DNA of 64,000 nucleotides from an uncultured Acetatifactor sp. (GTDB lineage: Bacteria; Bacillota; Clostridia; Lachnospirales; Lachnospiraceae). Within the stretch, counting starts at the first letter, position 1. Every line of letters starts with the position of its first letter. The notes below the pieces were generated by a model. That model did no database searches. It was not told the origin of the DNA and worked only from the letters and a program-made list of their open reading frames with translations. This document shows, in pieces, positions 34,229-42,409 of the stretch. The translations under genes were made by a program, and so were the position numbers. Where the stretch lies: assembly GCA_910578185.1 (NCBI GenBank), contig CAJTPN010000002.1, positions 1 through 64,000 of the forward strand, given 5' to 3'.

Positions 34229-34256
34229 TATAGGCTATCCTTTTTTGAGTGTGATG

Positions 34257-34283
34257 CAGGGCTGCGTTTTGAGCGCAACCCTG
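34257..34283 (-). terminator. Hairpin after the TrpB2 gene
   Basis: CAGGGCTGCG (34257-34266) and CGCAACCCTG (34274-34283) pair at 9 of 10 positions. It lies downstream of the TrpB2 gene on the minus strand. No clear T-run follows. Confidence 0.4.
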
Positions 34284-34332
34284 TTATTGTTTGATAAGGC
34301 GTGAACACAAAAAGGTTTACAGGTTTGCCGTA

Positions 34333-35721
34333 TCAGAATTCATTACCGGGAAATTTGGGAATGCCGTCAAAGCCCGGTTTTAACTCTTCATCGGTAGGAA
34401 CGTAATCTTTCATTTCGCCGTTATTGTATTTTTCATAGGCCACCATGTCAAAATATCCTGTTCCTGTAAGGCCGAAAACTATGGTTTTTTCCTCTCCTGT
34501 TTCCTTGCATTTCAGGGCCTCGTTGATAGCGACTCGGATTGCATGACTGCTTTCGGGTGCGGGGAGGATTCCTTCCACTTTTGCAAACTGAACGGCTGCG
34601 TCAAATACAGCGGTCTGTTCCACGCTGACAGCTTCCATGATTCCGTCGTGGTAGAGTTGGGAGAGTACGGGACTCATGCCATGGTAGCGTAATCCTCCCG
34701 CGTGATTGGCGGAGGGAATGAAACCGCTTCCCAGGGTATACATTTTTGCAAGCGGACAGACTTTGCCTGTATCGCAGAAGTCATATGCAAATACGCCCCG
34801 GGTGAAGCTGGGGCAGGAGGCGGGTTCTACGGCGATGATGCGGTAATTTTTCTCGCCGCGCAGAATTTCGCCTGCAAATGGGGAGATAAGCCCCCCAAGA
34901 TTGGATCCGCCGCCGGCGCAGCCTATAATAATGTCGGGCGTAATATTATATTTGTCAAGAGCGGCTTTTGTTTCAAGTCCGATGATTGTTTGATGCAGAA
35001 GCACCTGATTTAATACGCTGCCAAGGACATAACGGTAACCTTCCCGCGTACTTTCCGCTTCCACTGCTTCGGAGATGGCGCACCCAAGGCTTCCGCTGGT
35101 ACCGGGGTGCTCGGCGAGAATTTTTCTCCCCACTTCGGTGGTGCTGCTGGGGGAAGGCGTGACCGTGGCGCCGTAGGTACGCATTACTTCACGTCGAAAA
35201 GGTTTCTGTTCATAGGAAACCTTCACCATATATACCAGGCAGTCCAAGTCAAAATAGGAACAGGCCATGGACAGGGCGGTACCCCATTGCCCTGCGCCGG
35301 TTTCGGTAGTGACGCCTTTCAGCCCCTGTTTTTTGGCATAATATGCCTGGGCAATGGCGGAATTCAGTTTATGACTTCCGCTGGTATTGTTCCCTTCAAA
35401 TTTATAGTAGATTTTTGCAGGGGTCTGAAGCTTCTCTTCCAGACAATATGCTCTAACCAGAGGTGAGGGACGGTACATTTTGTAAAAATCCTGGATTTCC
35501 CGGGGAATGGGAATATAGGCATTGGTGTCGTCCAATTCCTGCGCTACCAGCTCATCGCAGAAAACGCTCTTAAGCTCCTGGGCTGTCATGGGACGTAACG
35601 TTTCCGGATTCAGTAAAGGTGCAGGTTTATTTATCATGTCAGCCCGTAGATTATACCATGCGGTTGGAATTTCATTTTCGGCCAGATAAATTTTATAAGG
35701 TATTTTCGTTTTTTCTTCCAA
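34333..35721 (-). CDS. trpB: Tryptophan synthase beta chain, TrpB2 type
   Basis: A 462-residue PLP enzyme of the longer TrpB2 class, which condenses indole (or related nucleophile) with serine. The PLP lysine is in NTSGSHKLNSA, followed by TETGAGQWGTALS, the glycine-rich phosphate loop GCAGGGSNLGG and NHAGGLRYHGM. No trpA is near, as is usual for TrpB2; it may salvage indole. I set the start at TTG 35721, 8 bases after GGAGG; the longer frame from TTG 35736 begins inside that site. Its promoter is the TTGCGA/TAGGAT pair just upstream. Confidence 0.92.
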   Translation of the reverse strand: MEEKTKIPYKIYLAENEIPTAWYNLRADMINKPAPLLNPETLRPMTAQELKSVFCDELVAQELDDTNAYIPIPREIQDFYKMYRPSPLVRAYCLEEKLQTPAKIYYKFEGNNTSGSHKLNSAIAQAYYAKKQGLKGVTTETGAGQWGTALSMACSYFDLDCLVYMVKVSYEQKPFRREVMRTYGATVTPSPSSTTEVGRKILAEHPGTSGSLGCAISEAVEAESTREGYRYVLGSVLNQVLLHQTIIGLETKAALDKYNITPDIIIGCAGGGSNLGGLISPFAGEILRGEKNYRIIAVEPASCPSFTRGVFAYDFCDTGKVCPLAKMYTLGSGFIPSANHAGGLRYHGMSPVLSQLYHDGIMEAVSVEQTAVFDAAVQFAKVEGILPAPESSHAIRVAINEALKCKETGEEKTIVFGLTGTGYFDMVAYEKYNNGEMKDYVPTDEELKPGFDGIPKFPGNEF

Positions 35722-35752
35722 TTGTTTTTCCTCCAAATGTTATGTTGGTGTT

Positions 35753-35781
35753 ATCCTAGCACAATTTCCAGAAATTCGCAA
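35753..35781 (-). promoter_or_regulatory. Predicted promoter of the TrpB2 gene
   Basis: Minus strand TTGCGA (35776-35781), 17 bases, TAGGAT (35753-35758). Confidence 0.45.
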
Positions 35782-35831
35782 CAACTAAATTACATAGCGG
35801 AGAAAATACTATCATTTTTCGATACATTATC

Positions 35832-35860
35832 GTGACTGAAACTTGCAGTTGTGGTATAAT
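35832..35860 (+). promoter_or_regulatory. Weak candidate promoter of the SNF2 gene
   Basis: GTGACT (35832-35837), 17 bases, TATAAT (35855-35860). The -10 is perfect, the -35 weak. A transcript from here would carry the repeats at 35880-36039 as its leader. Confidence 0.4.
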
Positions 35861-35879
35861 GTACGTAAAGGGCAGAGTC

Positions 35880-35938
35880 AAATACTGATATAAGCCTCTG
35901 CCAAGCTTGCTTGAGCAGGGGCTTATACCAGTATTTGA
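35880..35938. repeat. Long inverted repeat in the leader of the SNF2 gene
   Basis: Two 23-base arms (35880-35902 and 35916-35938) match at 21 positions. The arms read from CAAATACTG and end at the mirrored CAGTATTTG; the 13-base loop contains CAAGCTTG. It is long for a terminator and no T-run follows. It looks like a small mobile or repeat element, or a leader hairpin. Confidence 0.75.
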
Positions 35939-35951
35939 GGAGCGAAGCGAA

Positions 35952-35976
35952 CCCGAAAAAACTTTGTTTTTTCGGG
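35952..35976. repeat. Tight hairpin CCCGAAAAAAC
   Basis: CCCGAAAAAAC (35952-35962) and GTTTTTTCGGG (35966-35976) are a perfect 11-pair stem with a TTT loop. It adjoins the long inverted repeat. Confidence 0.7.
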
Positions 35977-36039
35977 CAACAGCCCATGGAAAGCATCAAG
36001 GGCAATAGCCCGTGAACGAAAGCATCAAGGGCAACAGCC
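35974..36039 (+). repeat. Short direct repeats GGGCAA.AGCC
   Basis: Three units of about 26-29 bases start with GGGCAACAGCCC, GGGCAATAGCCC and GGGCAACAGCC, the first two each ending AAAGCATCAA; the last is partial. The unit start is itself a small hairpin (GGGC...GCCC). Too short and too similar without spacers to be CRISPR. Confidence 0.7.
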
Positions 36040-36100
36040 GCACTAAGTGCATCCCAATAAATGCAAGGATCCAGTAAATTTGGATAAGGAGAACATAAGT

Positions 36101-39100
36101 ATGCAGAGTGAACAGAAGGAATATATTGTGCTGAACCATCGGGAGGAGCCGGAAGAGTCGGAAAATATGCGGCCAGTGTCTGCGGAAAGCGCTGAGTTGG
36201 CACAGTATCAATACTTTGATTGTAGGGAAATACAAAAAAATATGCGGTTGACCAATGCCGTTAAATTAAAAGCGCAGAAGCTTTTCCAAGAAAAAAAGGT
36301 GGTACTGGATAGTCTGGAGAGCGGATATCTGGAGGGAAAAAATGAAGTTGTGGCAGAGGCGTTTGGAACGGCGGAAGAGGGGAGGAAGGCGTTTCCACTC
36401 AAAATGGTTTTTTCCAGAAGCAATTCTCTTTATGCGGACTGCGGGTGTCCTGACTGCAGGCGGCATTATTATTCCAGCAGTTACAGAAGGGAGTATTGCC
36501 CTTATCTTGCGGCATTTGTGATGGTGCTGCAGGAGCGGCTGGAAGGAAAAAATTTCGGAGATGCCACGGATGCCGATGCTATGAGATTTTTGGCGGCGTT
36601 TTTGGAACAGCGTGTCAATCATATGGTTTCCGGGGTTCTGGGGAAGGGAGAAACGCTTTTGTTGACTCCAAGGGTTATCAACAGGGACGGAGATTTAGCC
36701 ATATCCTTTAAAGTAGGAGAGAATAAACTGTATGTAGTGAAGGATTTGTTTGAATTCTACAGAAATGTGCAGGAATCAAAAATGTCGTCTTATGGAAGCA
36801 GTGCAGTCTTCAACCACAGCATTAGCAGCTTTACGAAAGAATCAAGAAAATGGATCGACTATATAGGCAGGATTGTCAAGGAGGAGTCGGCCTTTGAACA
36901 GAGACTGATTGATGCCCGTAGTTACACCAAGAGGGCATTATCAAAAAACAGTGAACTGGCGTTGTTTGGTTGGAGATTGGATGAATTATATGAATTAATG
37001 GGGGAGAAAGGCCTGGAATATGAAGAAAAGAGCCAGGGAGACAAACAGAAAGGTATCTTGTACGCTGGGGAAAATAATCCGCATATTTCTTTGACCATTC
37101 GAAAAAATAATATCAGCAGCAGAAATAATTTTCACGGTATTACTGTTGAATGTCGCATGCCCAATTTGTTTTACGGTGTTGGGAAGGCATATTATATTTC
37201 AGGCGACAGACTATTTCGCCTGGAAGAGGAATTCCAACAGCGCATCCGAACGCTTGCAGCCTTTTGCAGGCACGGTAAATTCAGTTTCCAGGTGGGGAGA
37301 AATAAATTGGCGCAGTTTTACTATTCGGTATTACCGCAGCTGGAAGGCGCGGTGGATATTATGGAGGAAAATGCGGACGAGATTTGGGCGTATCTTCCGC
37401 CTCAGGTGGAGTTTGTTTTTTATCTGGATGCGGAGGAACATAATATGAGCTGTCGTGTGGCGGCAAGGTATGGGGATCAGGAGATTTCCATCACGAATAT
37501 TCCAGAAGAAGGGAGAAACACAGGACATTTCAGAGATTACGAGAGGGAGCAGGAGGTCTTGTTTCTGGTGCGTCAGAGTTTTCCATATTTTGATGAGGAG
37601 AAAGAAGAGTTTCACTGTGGGCAGGAAGAAGAATTGATGTATCAGGTTTTGGAGAAAGGAGTGGATCTTCTGCTCACTTTAGGCCAGGTGCAGTGTACCA
37701 GACGATTCAGCAGCCTGAATATAGGGCGCAGAGTAAGAATGTCCGTAGGCATATCCGTTTCCAAAAATCTGCTGAATTTGAATATTTCTACACAGGATAT
37801 TCCTCCGGAGGAGTTGCTGGATATTTTAAAGAGTTATCGTCGGAAGAAAAAGTATCACCGACTTCATAACGGCGATTTCATTAACCTGGAAGAGGATAAT
37901 TCTCTGCTGACGCTGGCGGAGATGATGGATACCCTGAGAATGGCGCCAAAAGAGTTGTTAAAGGGAAATATGAAGATTCCTCTTTATCGGGCGCTTTATC
38001 TGGACAGGCTGTTGGAAAAAAACGAAGAGATATACAGCAATAGAGATAGCCATTTTCGTGAAATGGTAAAAAATTTTAAGACGCTGAAGGATGCGGATTA
38101 TGAGGAACCCATGTCTCTTGCGGGCACAATGCGGGGATATCAGCGAACCGGTTATCGGTGGCTGCGCACTTTGGAAGCGTATGGTCTGGGCGGAATTCTG
38201 GCTGACGATATGGGATTGGGAAAAACATTGCAGATATTGGCAGTTTTGCTCTCGGCCAGGGAGGAGGGAAAGGACGAAACCTCTCTTGTGGTTGCGCCTG
38301 CATCCCTGGTATTTAATTGGGGGGAGGAGATTCGGAGTTATACGCCGGAGCTCTCCTGCGGATTTATCACCGGAACACAGGAAGAGAGAAGAGAAAAACT
38401 GGAGCATTATAGGGAATATGACGTAATCATTACTTCTTATGATCTGTTGAAGCGGGATATAGAAAACTACGAAGACAAGGAATTCTATTACCAGATTATT
38501 GATGAGGCGCAATATATCAAAAATCATACCACAGCGGCGGCCAAGGCCGTAAAGGCAATAAAAAGTCATACGCGGTATGCGCTTACGGGAACACCGATAG
38601 AAAACCGGTTGAGTGAGTTATGGAGCATCTTTGATTATCTGATTCCGGGATATCTGTATGGATATGATGTGTTTCGGAATGATTTTGAAGCGCCCATTGT
38701 AAAGAATGAAGATCAAATGGTATTAGAGCGACTGCAAAGGATGACAGCACCGTTTATATTGCGCAGAATGAAGGAGAACGTACTGAAGGATCTTCCGGAA
38801 AAACTGGAGGAGAATTGCTATGTCAGATTTGAGCCGGAGCAGCAAAAACTCTATGACGCACAAGTCCTTTATATGAAACAGCAGATTGCCATGCAGGACG
38901 CCCAGGAGTTTCAGAAGAATAAGATACAGATACTGGCAGAATTAATGAAGCTGCGGCAGATTTGCTGCGATCCGGGGCTATGCTTTGAAAATTATAAGGG
39001 TGAGTCTTCTAAACTGGAAGCCTGTGTGGAGTTGTTGCAAAGCGCGGTGGAAGGCGGACATAAAATATTGTTGTTTTCACAGTTTACGTCCATGCTGGAC

Positions 39101-39514
39101 CTGATTGCAAGAAGGCTGGAAAAGGATGGCATCAGTTTTTATACGATTACTGGAGCCACGCCAAAGGAAAAGCGCCTGCAGCTTGTAAAGGCGTTTAATA
39201 CGGATGATACAAAAGTGTTTTTAATTTCCTTGAAAGCCGGAGGGGTTGGATTAAATCTGACGGGAGCGGATGTTGTGATTCATTATGATCCATGGTGGAA
39301 TCTGGCGGTGCAAAATCAGGCCACGGACAGAGCGCATCGTATTGGACAGACTAAGGTGGTAGTGGTGTACAGGCTGATTGCGAAGGGTACTATTGAAGAA
39401 AAGATTCAGGAATTGCAGGAGAGCAAGCGGGCGCTTTCGGAGCAGATTATACAGGGAGATGCAGGGCAGCTTGGGGGGATGAGTAAGGAGGATTTTATTT
39501 CATTGTTGGGATAG
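36101..39514 (+). CDS. SNF2-family DNA-dependent ATPase/helicase with SWIM-like zinc finger
   Basis: A 1137-residue Swi2/Snf2 motor that moves along double-stranded DNA and remodels bound proteins. An N-terminal SWIM-like finger (about 112-140, DCGCPDCRRHYYSSS then YCPYLAA) is followed by a long SNF2-associated region, then the two RecA-like halves: DDMGLGKT near 703, IIDEAQYIKN near 800, LTGTPIENRLSELWSIFD near 830, LLFSQFTSMLDL near 985, GGVGLNLTGADVV and QATDRAHRIGQ near 1065-1085. The usual CxH end of the SWIM motif reads CPY, so the His is missing or shifted. The start ATG has AAGGAG; the frame upstream runs into repeats and is rejected. Confidence 0.93.
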   Translation: MQSEQKEYIVLNHREEPEESENMRPVSAESAELAQYQYFDCREIQKNMRLTNAVKLKAQKLFQEKKVVLDSLESGYLEGKNEVVAEAFGTAEEGRKAFPLKMVFSRSNSLYADCGCPDCRRHYYSSSYRREYCPYLAAFVMVLQERLEGKNFGDATDADAMRFLAAFLEQRVNHMVSGVLGKGETLLLTPRVINRDGDLAISFKVGENKLYVVKDLFEFYRNVQESKMSSYGSSAVFNHSISSFTKESRKWIDYIGRIVKEESAFEQRLIDARSYTKRALSKNSELALFGWRLDELYELMGEKGLEYEEKSQGDKQKGILYAGENNPHISLTIRKNNISSRNNFHGITVECRMPNLFYGVGKAYYISGDRLFRLEEEFQQRIRTLAAFCRHGKFSFQVGRNKLAQFYYSVLPQLEGAVDIMEENADEIWAYLPPQVEFVFYLDAEEHNMSCRVAARYGDQEISITNIPEEGRNTGHFRDYEREQEVLFLVRQSFPYFDEEKEEFHCGQEEELMYQVLEKGVDLLLTLGQVQCTRRFSSLNIGRRVRMSVGISVSKNLLNLNISTQDIPPEELLDILKSYRRKKKYHRLHNGDFINLEEDNSLLTLAEMMDTLRMAPKELLKGNMKIPLYRALYLDRLLEKNEEIYSNRDSHFREMVKNFKTLKDADYEEPMSLAGTMRGYQRTGYRWLRTLEAYGLGGILADDMGLGKTLQILAVLLSAREEGKDETSLVVAPASLVFNWGEEIRSYTPELSCGFITGTQEERREKLEHYREYDVIITSYDLLKRDIENYEDKEFYYQIIDEAQYIKNHTTAAAKAVKAIKSHTRYALTGTPIENRLSELWSIFDYLIPGYLYGYDVFRNDFEAPIVKNEDQMVLERLQRMTAPFILRRMKENVLKDLPEKLEENCYVRFEPEQQKLYDAQVLYMKQQIAMQDAQEFQKNKIQILAELMKLRQICCDPGLCFENYKGESSKLEACVELLQSAVEGGHKILLFSQFTSMLDLIARRLEKDGISFYTITGATPKEKRLQLVKAFNTDDTKVFLISLKAGGVGLNLTGADVVIHYDPWWNLAVQNQATDRAHRIGQTKVVVVYRLIAKGTIEEKIQELQESKRALSEQIIQGDAGQLGGMSKEDFISLLG

Positions 39515-39644
39515 TCAAGTAAGGGGGAAAAACCTCCTTGGAGAATTTTTATAAACGAAACAACTTGAAAATAGAATACTTTATACATTCAGGTATATTT
39601 TTCCAATCTTGTCCATATACTTGTATAAAAAGGAGGAGACGTTT

Positions 39645-39884
39645 ATGGCAAGAGGACAGCGAAAGACGATTGAAGAAAAAATTACTGCGAAGCAAGAGCT
39701 GATAGAGGCGCTGATGACTCGTGTGGAATCCGAAAAAAGAGAATTGAATGATCTTTATCAGGAAAAGAGAAAGAAGGAATTGGAGGCAGTCAGTGAACTC
39801 ATTGAAGAGTCAGGGCTGGAGCCTGAAGAAGTGGCGGCGGTGTTGCAGCAGTATCTGGAAGAACGCGAAGAGGCGGCTTCTTGA
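39645..39884 (+). CDS. Small coiled-coil protein
   Basis: A 79-residue charged, helical protein (KTIEEKITAKQELIEALMTR, then LEAVSELIEESGLEPEEV). ATG 39645 follows a perfect AGGAGG; the longer frame from 39609 is rejected. I recognise no named family; the heptad-like spacing of Leu/Ile suggests a coiled coil. It sits between the SNF2 gene and a strong terminator. Confidence 0.75.
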   Translation: MARGQRKTIEEKITAKQELIEALMTRVESEKRELNDLYQEKRKKELEAVSELIEESGLEPEEVAAVLQQYLEEREEAAS

Positions 39885-39911
39885 GTGGCAATGTTTGTTC
39901 TATGTATTATA

Positions 39912-39945
39912 AAATCCAGGAGATGAAGCTATCTCCTGGATTTTT
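39912..39945. terminator. Bidirectional terminator
   Basis: AAATCCAGGAGAT (39912-39924) and ATCTCCTGGATTT (39931-39943) form a perfect 13-pair stem with a 6-base loop, flanked by T-runs on both strands. It ends the coiled-coil gene and the convergent 761-residue gene. Confidence 0.92.
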
Positions 39946-39949
39946 ACTA

Positions 39950-42235
39950 TCAGTTTATTTCTCTTGCTGCAAATTTGAGCTCGTTTTCCAGACTCTCAGG
40001 TACCAATACATTGCCGTTGCGGAACTTTTGCACCAGCGCGTTCAAGTGATGTGTGCGCTGTGCCGAGGTGATTTTTTGACGGTGGATCAGTTCCGAGAAC
40101 ATAGGATTTTGTTCCAGCGTGCCGTCCAGGGTGGCGGGAAAAGGACAGTAGGTAAAGAGGATGCGGCGTGCAACCTTGTTCAACCTTGCGGAACCGTTGC
40201 TTTCGAATAATACCCATACAATATAGTCCCTGACAAACATTTCTTTAAAGCTGTTTTTTGCTCTCTGCAGACTGATGACAAGCTTTTCTTTTGCGTCCTT
40301 GCTCAATTCACTGTTTTTTCTGAAAAACTGTACATAGTCAAAATATTCGCTGGTAAGAGAAGCTTCCGTCACATCGTTCCAGCGTCCGCCCTGTATCCGC
40401 TTACACAGCTCCCAGCGGAATTCGCCGGTCAGTCGTACCATGGTTGTGTTTAAGTCCTCCATGTGGAAGATGGAGAAGATCATACGGCAGGGGCTGTTAC
40501 GTTTTTTCCCTTCGATTTCCTGCCACATGGAGCCTTTGATACCCACATTGGGCATCAGAATGATATCAGGCAAAAATTCCAAATGTATGCTTTCCTTGCC
40601 CATGATCTGCGCATTGTCAAAGTCCATACTCTCGCGGTAAAAGGCTGAGTAATCAATGCTTTTTATCATTTCCAGCGCCTTTGATATCTGTTCCGAGGTG
40701 ATGAAGGAAGCGTTTAAGTCTTTCAATACGTTTTCTGCGGCAAACAGAGGACAGAAGGTAGTGATACGTCCATATGTTATTTTATTTACGGACGGGAACA
40801 TGTTTTCCAGCTCAAACCGAACCTTTTCCAGAGGATTGTTTTCCAAGTCCGCAATTTGGGTGGCAGATAAATTGCCCTGTCGTTTTTGCTTGTGGACAAA
40901 ATCCGTGTAATCTTCGTCCAGTTCGCTTCGGCTGGGGCTTTTTTCACCGTTATATATTGCCAGCAGCCAGTCGTAGAAAGTATATATTCCTGACTCTGTT
41001 GAAGTTACTATGTGGTGAACCAATCGGTAGAGTGTGACGCTGTTATCCTCTCCGGCAAGCGCTTCGTCCACATAGCCAAAATACAGGAACATGCGAATCT
41101 GGACGGGAAGAACCGACGTGGATATGGAGCGCTCAAATATGCTGGTATACAAAACGTAAAAATCTTCTGTCAGTTTCCTGCGCACGCGGCTACAGTTTTC
41201 TTCCATGGAACTTTTGTCTTCCATGGCTTTGTATGCGGCCACATTTTGCCGGAAGGAGGTTTCTGTCTCCTGATCCAGGTCGGCATACTCCAAAATAGTG
41301 TCCATGGAACCGGCCAATTCCTTTAAGATGTCCGAAGCGGATTCGTCCTCCGAGGAAACTTCTTTCATGGGGGCGGAGAGCTGTTTGATCTTATCCTGGA
41401 AAGCGGTCATTCTAGCGGCAACCTGATCTTTGTTTACCTCAGGATATTGTTCCAGCTGTTTGGCCATTCGCTCAATATTGTCATAGAGTCCTTCGGAGTC
41501 CAGACTGCTTTGTCCCAGGCGGTAATAAAGCTTTGTCAGCATATCAAACAGATCGTTTCCGGATTCGTTAAAATAACATTTGATGATCTGGGAACGATAC
41601 CGGTATTGTTCATCCAGTACCGAATAGGTTTTGCGGAAGTCCAGGGAACCTTTGCGGAGAATACCCAGCGACAATCCGGGTTCCTGCAGCATGATGCCGG
41701 AGTTTGCTCCCCCGTAAATATGCTGCAGCGCAATATAATAGCTGTTCAGCCATACGTCGGGTGACTCTTCCCCCAGATAGGCATAGACGGAATCAAAATC
41801 CTCCGGGGTACGGGGGGTATATTTATGCTTACCGCAAAGCGCATTATACTTTTCGTAATCTTCCGTAAAATTTTGATACAGGCTGATGCTGTTCATCTCT
41901 GATACCGAGCTCTGGGCCATTAGAGCATTAAACTGACGGAACAGGGACATAATAAACAGTTTGGCGATATCCGGACGCTTTTGAAGTATATCGTTTAAGG
42001 TCTCCATACTGTTTAGGGGAAATGTCATGATGGTGGTTTCCGCAGATGTGACGTATCCGAGGAAATGAACCTCGGAACAGATCTCACAGATACCGATTAC
42101 ATCTCCCGTGGTCAATCGATAGGTTCCTCCGGGATATTCTGCCAAAACGCTTCCCTGGGTAATCAGATGCAGCGCCGTCATGGGCTGTTCGGAGCGATAA
42201 ATTCTTTTTCCGTTTTCTAAAGTATTTCCTGCCAT
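39950..42235 (-). CDS. Large protein with cyclic-nucleotide-binding-like N-terminal domain
   Basis: A 761-residue soluble protein. The first about 115 residues fit the CRP/CNB beta-roll: YRSEQPMTALHLITQGSVLAEY, TYRLTTGDVIGICEI, then a helix RPDIAKLFIMSLFRQFNAL. No helix-turn-helix follows; instead about 640 residues of mixed helices that I cannot match, including a coiled-coil-like part (about 255-330). The usual phosphate-binding cassette (GE...RxA type) is not evident, so nucleotide binding is uncertain. The start ATG follows GAGG. It is a single-gene unit with a strong terminator. Confidence 0.75.
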   Translation of the reverse strand: MAGNTLENGKRIYRSEQPMTALHLITQGSVLAEYPGGTYRLTTGDVIGICEICSEVHFLGYVTSAETTIMTFPLNSMETLNDILQKRPDIAKLFIMSLFRQFNALMAQSSVSEMNSISLYQNFTEDYEKYNALCGKHKYTPRTPEDFDSVYAYLGEESPDVWLNSYYIALQHIYGGANSGIMLQEPGLSLGILRKGSLDFRKTYSVLDEQYRYRSQIIKCYFNESGNDLFDMLTKLYYRLGQSSLDSEGLYDNIERMAKQLEQYPEVNKDQVAARMTAFQDKIKQLSAPMKEVSSEDESASDILKELAGSMDTILEYADLDQETETSFRQNVAAYKAMEDKSSMEENCSRVRRKLTEDFYVLYTSIFERSISTSVLPVQIRMFLYFGYVDEALAGEDNSVTLYRLVHHIVTSTESGIYTFYDWLLAIYNGEKSPSRSELDEDYTDFVHKQKRQGNLSATQIADLENNPLEKVRFELENMFPSVNKITYGRITTFCPLFAAENVLKDLNASFITSEQISKALEMIKSIDYSAFYRESMDFDNAQIMGKESIHLEFLPDIILMPNVGIKGSMWQEIEGKKRNSPCRMIFSIFHMEDLNTTMVRLTGEFRWELCKRIQGGRWNDVTEASLTSEYFDYVQFFRKNSELSKDAKEKLVISLQRAKNSFKEMFVRDYIVWVLFESNGSARLNKVARRILFTYCPFPATLDGTLEQNPMFSELIHRQKITSAQRTHHLNALVQKFRNGNVLVPESLENELKFAAREIN

Positions 42236-42388
42236 AGTTTCCTCACAACTTTATTATTTTTTTGTGTAACATTTAATATAACGTTAATTATAAAATGAAA
42301 ATATAAATAAATATTGAATGAAAATTTATAAGCTTTTAATAAATCATAGCCGAAAAAGCCATGAATGTCAAGCGGGGGCTTTTCAGCC

Positions 42389-42409
42389 AAAGGGGCCTAT
42401 CGCCCCTTT
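42389..42409 (-). terminator. Short hairpin at the 3' end of the activase gene
   Basis: AAAGGGGC (42389-42396) and GCCCCTTT (42402-42409) are a perfect 8-pair stem with a 5-base loop. It overlaps the activase stop codon. A TTT tail is all that follows on the minus strand. Confidence 0.45.

Noticed and set aside
35974..36039. Direct repeats as a CRISPR array
   Set aside because: Only two full units of 26-29 bases lie end to end without spacers, and there are no cas genes.
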